Source of the DNA: Tritonibacter aquimaris | Lineage (GTDB): Bacteria > Pseudomonadota > Alphaproteobacteria > Rhodobacterales > Rhodobacteraceae | Length of the DNA stretch: 64,000 nt | NCBI RefSeq assembly: GCF_009617595.1 | Contig: NZ_WIXK01000001.1 | Coordinates: forward strand, 248,001-312,000 | Direction of reading: 5' to 3' | Shown: in pieces, positions 62,801-64,000 of the stretch | Position numbering within the stretch: position 1 is the first letter of the stretch | Layout: each line of letters opens with the position of its first letter | Translations under genes and position numbers: made by a program | The notes under the pieces: model-generated | Database searches by the model: none | The model's input: the letters and a program-made list of their open reading frames with translations, nothing else | What the model was told of the DNA's origin: nothing

Positions 62801-62998
62801 CAGGTGAATGCTGCTGAAGCGGACGAAGCCCCAGTTGAGACCGCTGTGAGCGAAGAGGTTGAGGACACCCAGACCGAAGCGCCAGCAGAGGAAGCCGTGA
62901 CCGAAGATGTTGCCACCCCCGTGCTAGAAGCGGTTGGTGAGCCCGCGGAACCCGCGGCCCCGCCAAAGCCAAAAAAGCGCGGCTGGTGGTCGAAGTAA
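59804..62998 (+). CDS. rne: Ribonuclease E
   Basis: A 1064-residue endoribonuclease, the core of the degradosome. The S1 domain begins in the first 90 residues (KRQLAGNIYLAKVTRVEPS), but is then split by an acidic Ala/Glu/Asp-rich insertion of about 235 residues (roughly 108-345). The catalytic DNase I-like part has IDVNSGRATK and IVIDFIDMDE; the zinc link is CPHCHGTG near 664. The last 290 residues are low complexity: an arginine block, then acidic repeats, ending PKPKKRGWWSK. The catalytic residues are all present. Confidence 0.96.
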   Translation: MAKKMLIDATHAEETRVVVVDGNKVEEFDFESENKRQLAGNIYLAKVTRVEPSLQAAFVDYGGNRHGFLAFSEIHPDYYQIPVADREALMEEERAYAEAMRAQDDDEEAKPQKSRRKRGGRSKAAKATSSDVVETKDVSEDALEPAQQPTEIAGMETIDLTDDTDVVSDEASSPMERVAETPVEEPQQAADVAADDQPAEVVAEAAETDDAVAVSEAPAETAPAETTPAETSEDATDAPAEAVSDEAVAEEAASEKVAPEEAAAEETASEEAAAEVQAEDTAAPDAVVAEAETVAVAEAETAASEEADETSDKDAAEGEEAADDNIESVADEDDSEDIRPPRKPRPRRYKIQEVIKVRQVLLVQVVKEERGNKGAALTTYLSLAGRYCVLMPNTARGGGISRKITNAVDRKKLKEIANEMDVPTGAGLIIRTAGAKRTKAEVKRDYEYLQRLWEQIRELTLKSIAPAKIYEEGDLIKRSIRDLYNREIDEVLVEGERGYRIAKDFMKMIMPSHAKNVKNYQEALPLFARYQVESYLGGMFNPVVQLKSGGYIVIGVTEALVAIDVNSGRATKESSIEETALKTNLEAAEEVARQLRLRDLAGLIVIDFIDMDERKNNAAVEKRMKDKLKTDRARIQVGRISGFGLMEMSRQRLRPGMIEATTQPCPHCHGTGLIRSDDSLALSILRQIEEEGTRGRSREVLVKCPVEIANYLMNNKREHIAQIEARYGLSVRIEGDPHLVSPDFSIEKFKTASRVVPMVETPVVSVDTKIMDEVDAIEEEEEVTTSEADAPAGEDEEQKPKRRRRRRRRRKSTGEEGAEQKDADAVDGEAAEDAAEQEDDAEEKTSEEASEAAPKEEKKRRSRSRSRRRKKDQPSDEVKVADQGEDTPAEGAGEPAAQDEAEVTPQEAPVEDAAAEAVEASAEPSELVEAVAEGAAEDAPVEAASVDPVAEEASADEVAVEEAAVEETVAEEPAADEVAVEDVVSSEDENVAEAAAEPVQVNAAEADEAPVETAVSEEVEDTQTEAPAEEAVTEDVATPVLEAVGEPAEPAAPPKPKKRGWWSK

Positions 62999-63016
62999 TC
63001 TGAGCATCGATAATAA

Positions 63017-63046
63017 GAAAAGGCGGCCTTACGGGCCGCCTTTTTT
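63017..63046 (+). terminator. Terminator of rne
   Basis: Stem AGGCGGCC (63021-63028) with GGCCGCCT (63034-63041), extended by A-T pairs, followed by six T residues. The convergent tusA gene stops at 63098. Confidence 0.92.
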
Positions 63047-63097
63047 ATTTGAAATCGCGGAACTGCCGGAGGTCGAAACATCTCCGGGGGACGTTTA

Positions 63098-63340
63098 TCA
63101 AGTTGATTTGCGAATGCGGTAGCTTTGATGTGTGTCGCATTCCTCAAGCCCGAGATAGTCATGGCCTGCCTCGGCGCAGAAATGGGGAATGTCCACAATC
63201 GCCGCTGGATCATCGGCGAGCACAGTCAGCACAGCGCCGGGAGCCAGGCTTTTTAGCCGCTTGCGCGCTTTCAGGACCGGCAGAGGGCACAAAAGCCCCA
63301 GCGCGTCCAGGATCAGATCATCGGTGTTTTCATTGCTCAT
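63098..63340 (-). CDS. tusA: TusA family sulfurtransferase
   Basis: An 80-residue sulfur carrier with the diagnostic CPLPVLKA motif whose cysteine takes a persulfide. TusA proteins feed tRNA thiolation and other sulfur transfers. I place the start at ATG 63340 (MSNENTDDLILDALGLLCPL); a longer open frame upstream runs through ccdA in antisense. It is divergent from ccdA by 93 bp. Confidence 0.92.
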   Translation of the reverse strand: MSNENTDDLILDALGLLCPLPVLKARKRLKSLAPGAVLTVLADDPAAIVDIPHFCAEAGHDYLGLEECDTHQSYRIRKST

Positions 63341-63433
63341 ACTTTGCAGATAGTTGTCATGTTTCAAACTGTCCACAAGGATGTGACGTCTTGGGCAGGT
63401 GACCTTTGGTCCAGTCGTGGTTACATGTGGGCC

Positions 63434-64000
63434 ATGTTCGGAATTGATATCATAGATGCGGGGCTGCTGCCCGCCATGCTGGTTGCGCTCATTGGTGGGC
63501 TGATCAGCTTTTTGTCGCCATGTGTGCTGCCGATTGTGCCGCCCTATCTGGCCTATATGAGCGGCGTCTCCATTGGGGAGATGCAGGGAACCACAGCGGC
63601 GCGACGTAAGGCAATTGTCGCGGCGCTGTTTTTTGTACTGGGGCTGTCGACGGTGTTTATCCTGCTTGGATTTACCGCCTCGGCCTTTGGCGCATTTGTG
63701 CTGCAAAACCAGCAGCTGTTTGCGCAGGTTTCGGGTGTTATTGTTATTGTATTTGGTCTGCACTTCCTGTCGATCTTCCGCATTTCACTGTTGGATCGTG
63801 AAGCGCGGATGGATGCAGGGCAGTCGGGGGGATCCGCGCTGGGTGCCTATGTGTTGGGGCTTGCCTTTGCGTTTGGCTGGACCCCCTGTATTGGCCCGCA
63901 GCTTGGCGCGATCTTGTCGCTTGCGGCCTCTGAGGGCTCTGTCACACGCGGCACCGTTTTGCTGGGTGTTTATGCAATGGGGCTTGGGGTGCCATTTTTG
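63434..64000 (+). CDS. ccdA: Cytochrome c biogenesis protein CcdA (3' end outside window)
   Basis: An open frame without a stop up to the window end (189 codons seen). It encodes a DsbD-like membrane electron carrier that moves reducing power from thioredoxin to the periplasm. The cysteines are in SFLSPCVLPIVPPYL and GWTPCIGPQLG. Several transmembrane spans are visible. Start at ATG 63434, or 63425 in frame. Confidence 0.93.
   Translation, partial: MFGIDIIDAGLLPAMLVALIGGLISFLSPCVLPIVPPYLAYMSGVSIGEMQGTTAARRKAIVAALFFVLGLSTVFILLGFTASAFGAFVLQNQQLFAQVSGVIVIVFGLHFLSIFRISLLDREARMDAGQSGGSALGAYVLGLAFAFGWTPCIGPQLGAILSLAASEGSVTRGTVLLGVYAMGLGVPFL

Noticed and set aside
62440-62960. GAAG/GCTG-rich repeats near the end of rne
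   Set aside because: Coding low complexity of the acidic RNase E tail, in frame throughout; not a mobile element.

Overview
The window reads as chromosomal DNA of an alphaproteobacterium, most likely a marine Rhodobacterales (Roseobacter-group) species. This rests on gene content and order: lptF-lptG-lptD-surA-pdxA-rsmA, DUF1476 (F1-ATPase zeta-like) genes beside purC-purS-purQ, a DUF4167 protein after prfA-prmC, RNase E with a large acidic insertion, a DUF1638/corrinoid pair of the split methionine-synthase type, a VPLPA-CTERM protein, and a LexA box of the alphaproteobacterial GTTC-N7-GTTC form. Coding density is high. I see no phage, insertion sequence or CRISPR array.

Layout. 0-3.2 kb: an M20 amidohydrolase and two overlapping agmatinase-family genes, the second with a damaged metal site. 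3.2-6.4 kb: prfA-prmC and a DUF4167 protein. 6.4-14.4 kb (minus): lptF, lptG, lptD, surA, pdxA, rsmA and a GNAT gene, linking outer-membrane assembly to B6 synthesis and rRNA methylation. 14.7-22 kb: pepA-holC, a membrane retropepsin-like protease, MarC-family and ABC-F proteins, ndk, a ThrE-like exporter and a TfoX C-domain protein. 22.2-26.2 kb: a LuxR-type response regulator divergent from a secreted molybdopterin-fold protein without cysteines and a hybrid histidine kinase.

26.2-32.4 kb (minus) holds a complete mevalonate operon, mvaA-idi2-hcs-mvk-pmk-mvd, with every junction overlapping. It runs from HMG-CoA to IPP/DMAPP, and the gene order matches what I recall for Paracoccus zeaxanthinifaciens. 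Just upstream lie two tRNA-Asn genes inside a 119-bp duplication. 33-40.5 kb: an MBL hydrolase, an orphan EnvZ-like kinase, a VPLPA-CTERM protein, a CAU tRNA, a LysR/MBL divergent pair, purM-purN, and an unlisted 59-residue membrane protein. 40.9-44.8 kb: rnd, a lipoprotein, sufE, a WYL regulator and a GST.

44.8-50.2 kb: DUF1638, corrinoid and homocysteine methyltransferase genes, probably a split methionine synthase. They are separated by a LexA-controlled radical SAM gene and a DmeRF-type metal efflux pair with a clear operator. 50.3-55.3 kb: a short MprF-like protein, two DUF1476 paralogs and purC-purS-purQ. 55.3-64 kb: a DctB/DctD-type two-component pair whose regulator lacks GAFTGA, a HAD phosphatase, a long structured leader and RNase E, tusA, and the start of ccdA, cut by the window end.

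The strongest candidates for something new are the paired intact and degenerate ureohydrolases, the cysteine-free molybdopterin-fold protein tied to a phosphorelay, and the GAFTGA-less DctD. All names come from reading motifs and gene order by eye; no database search was run.
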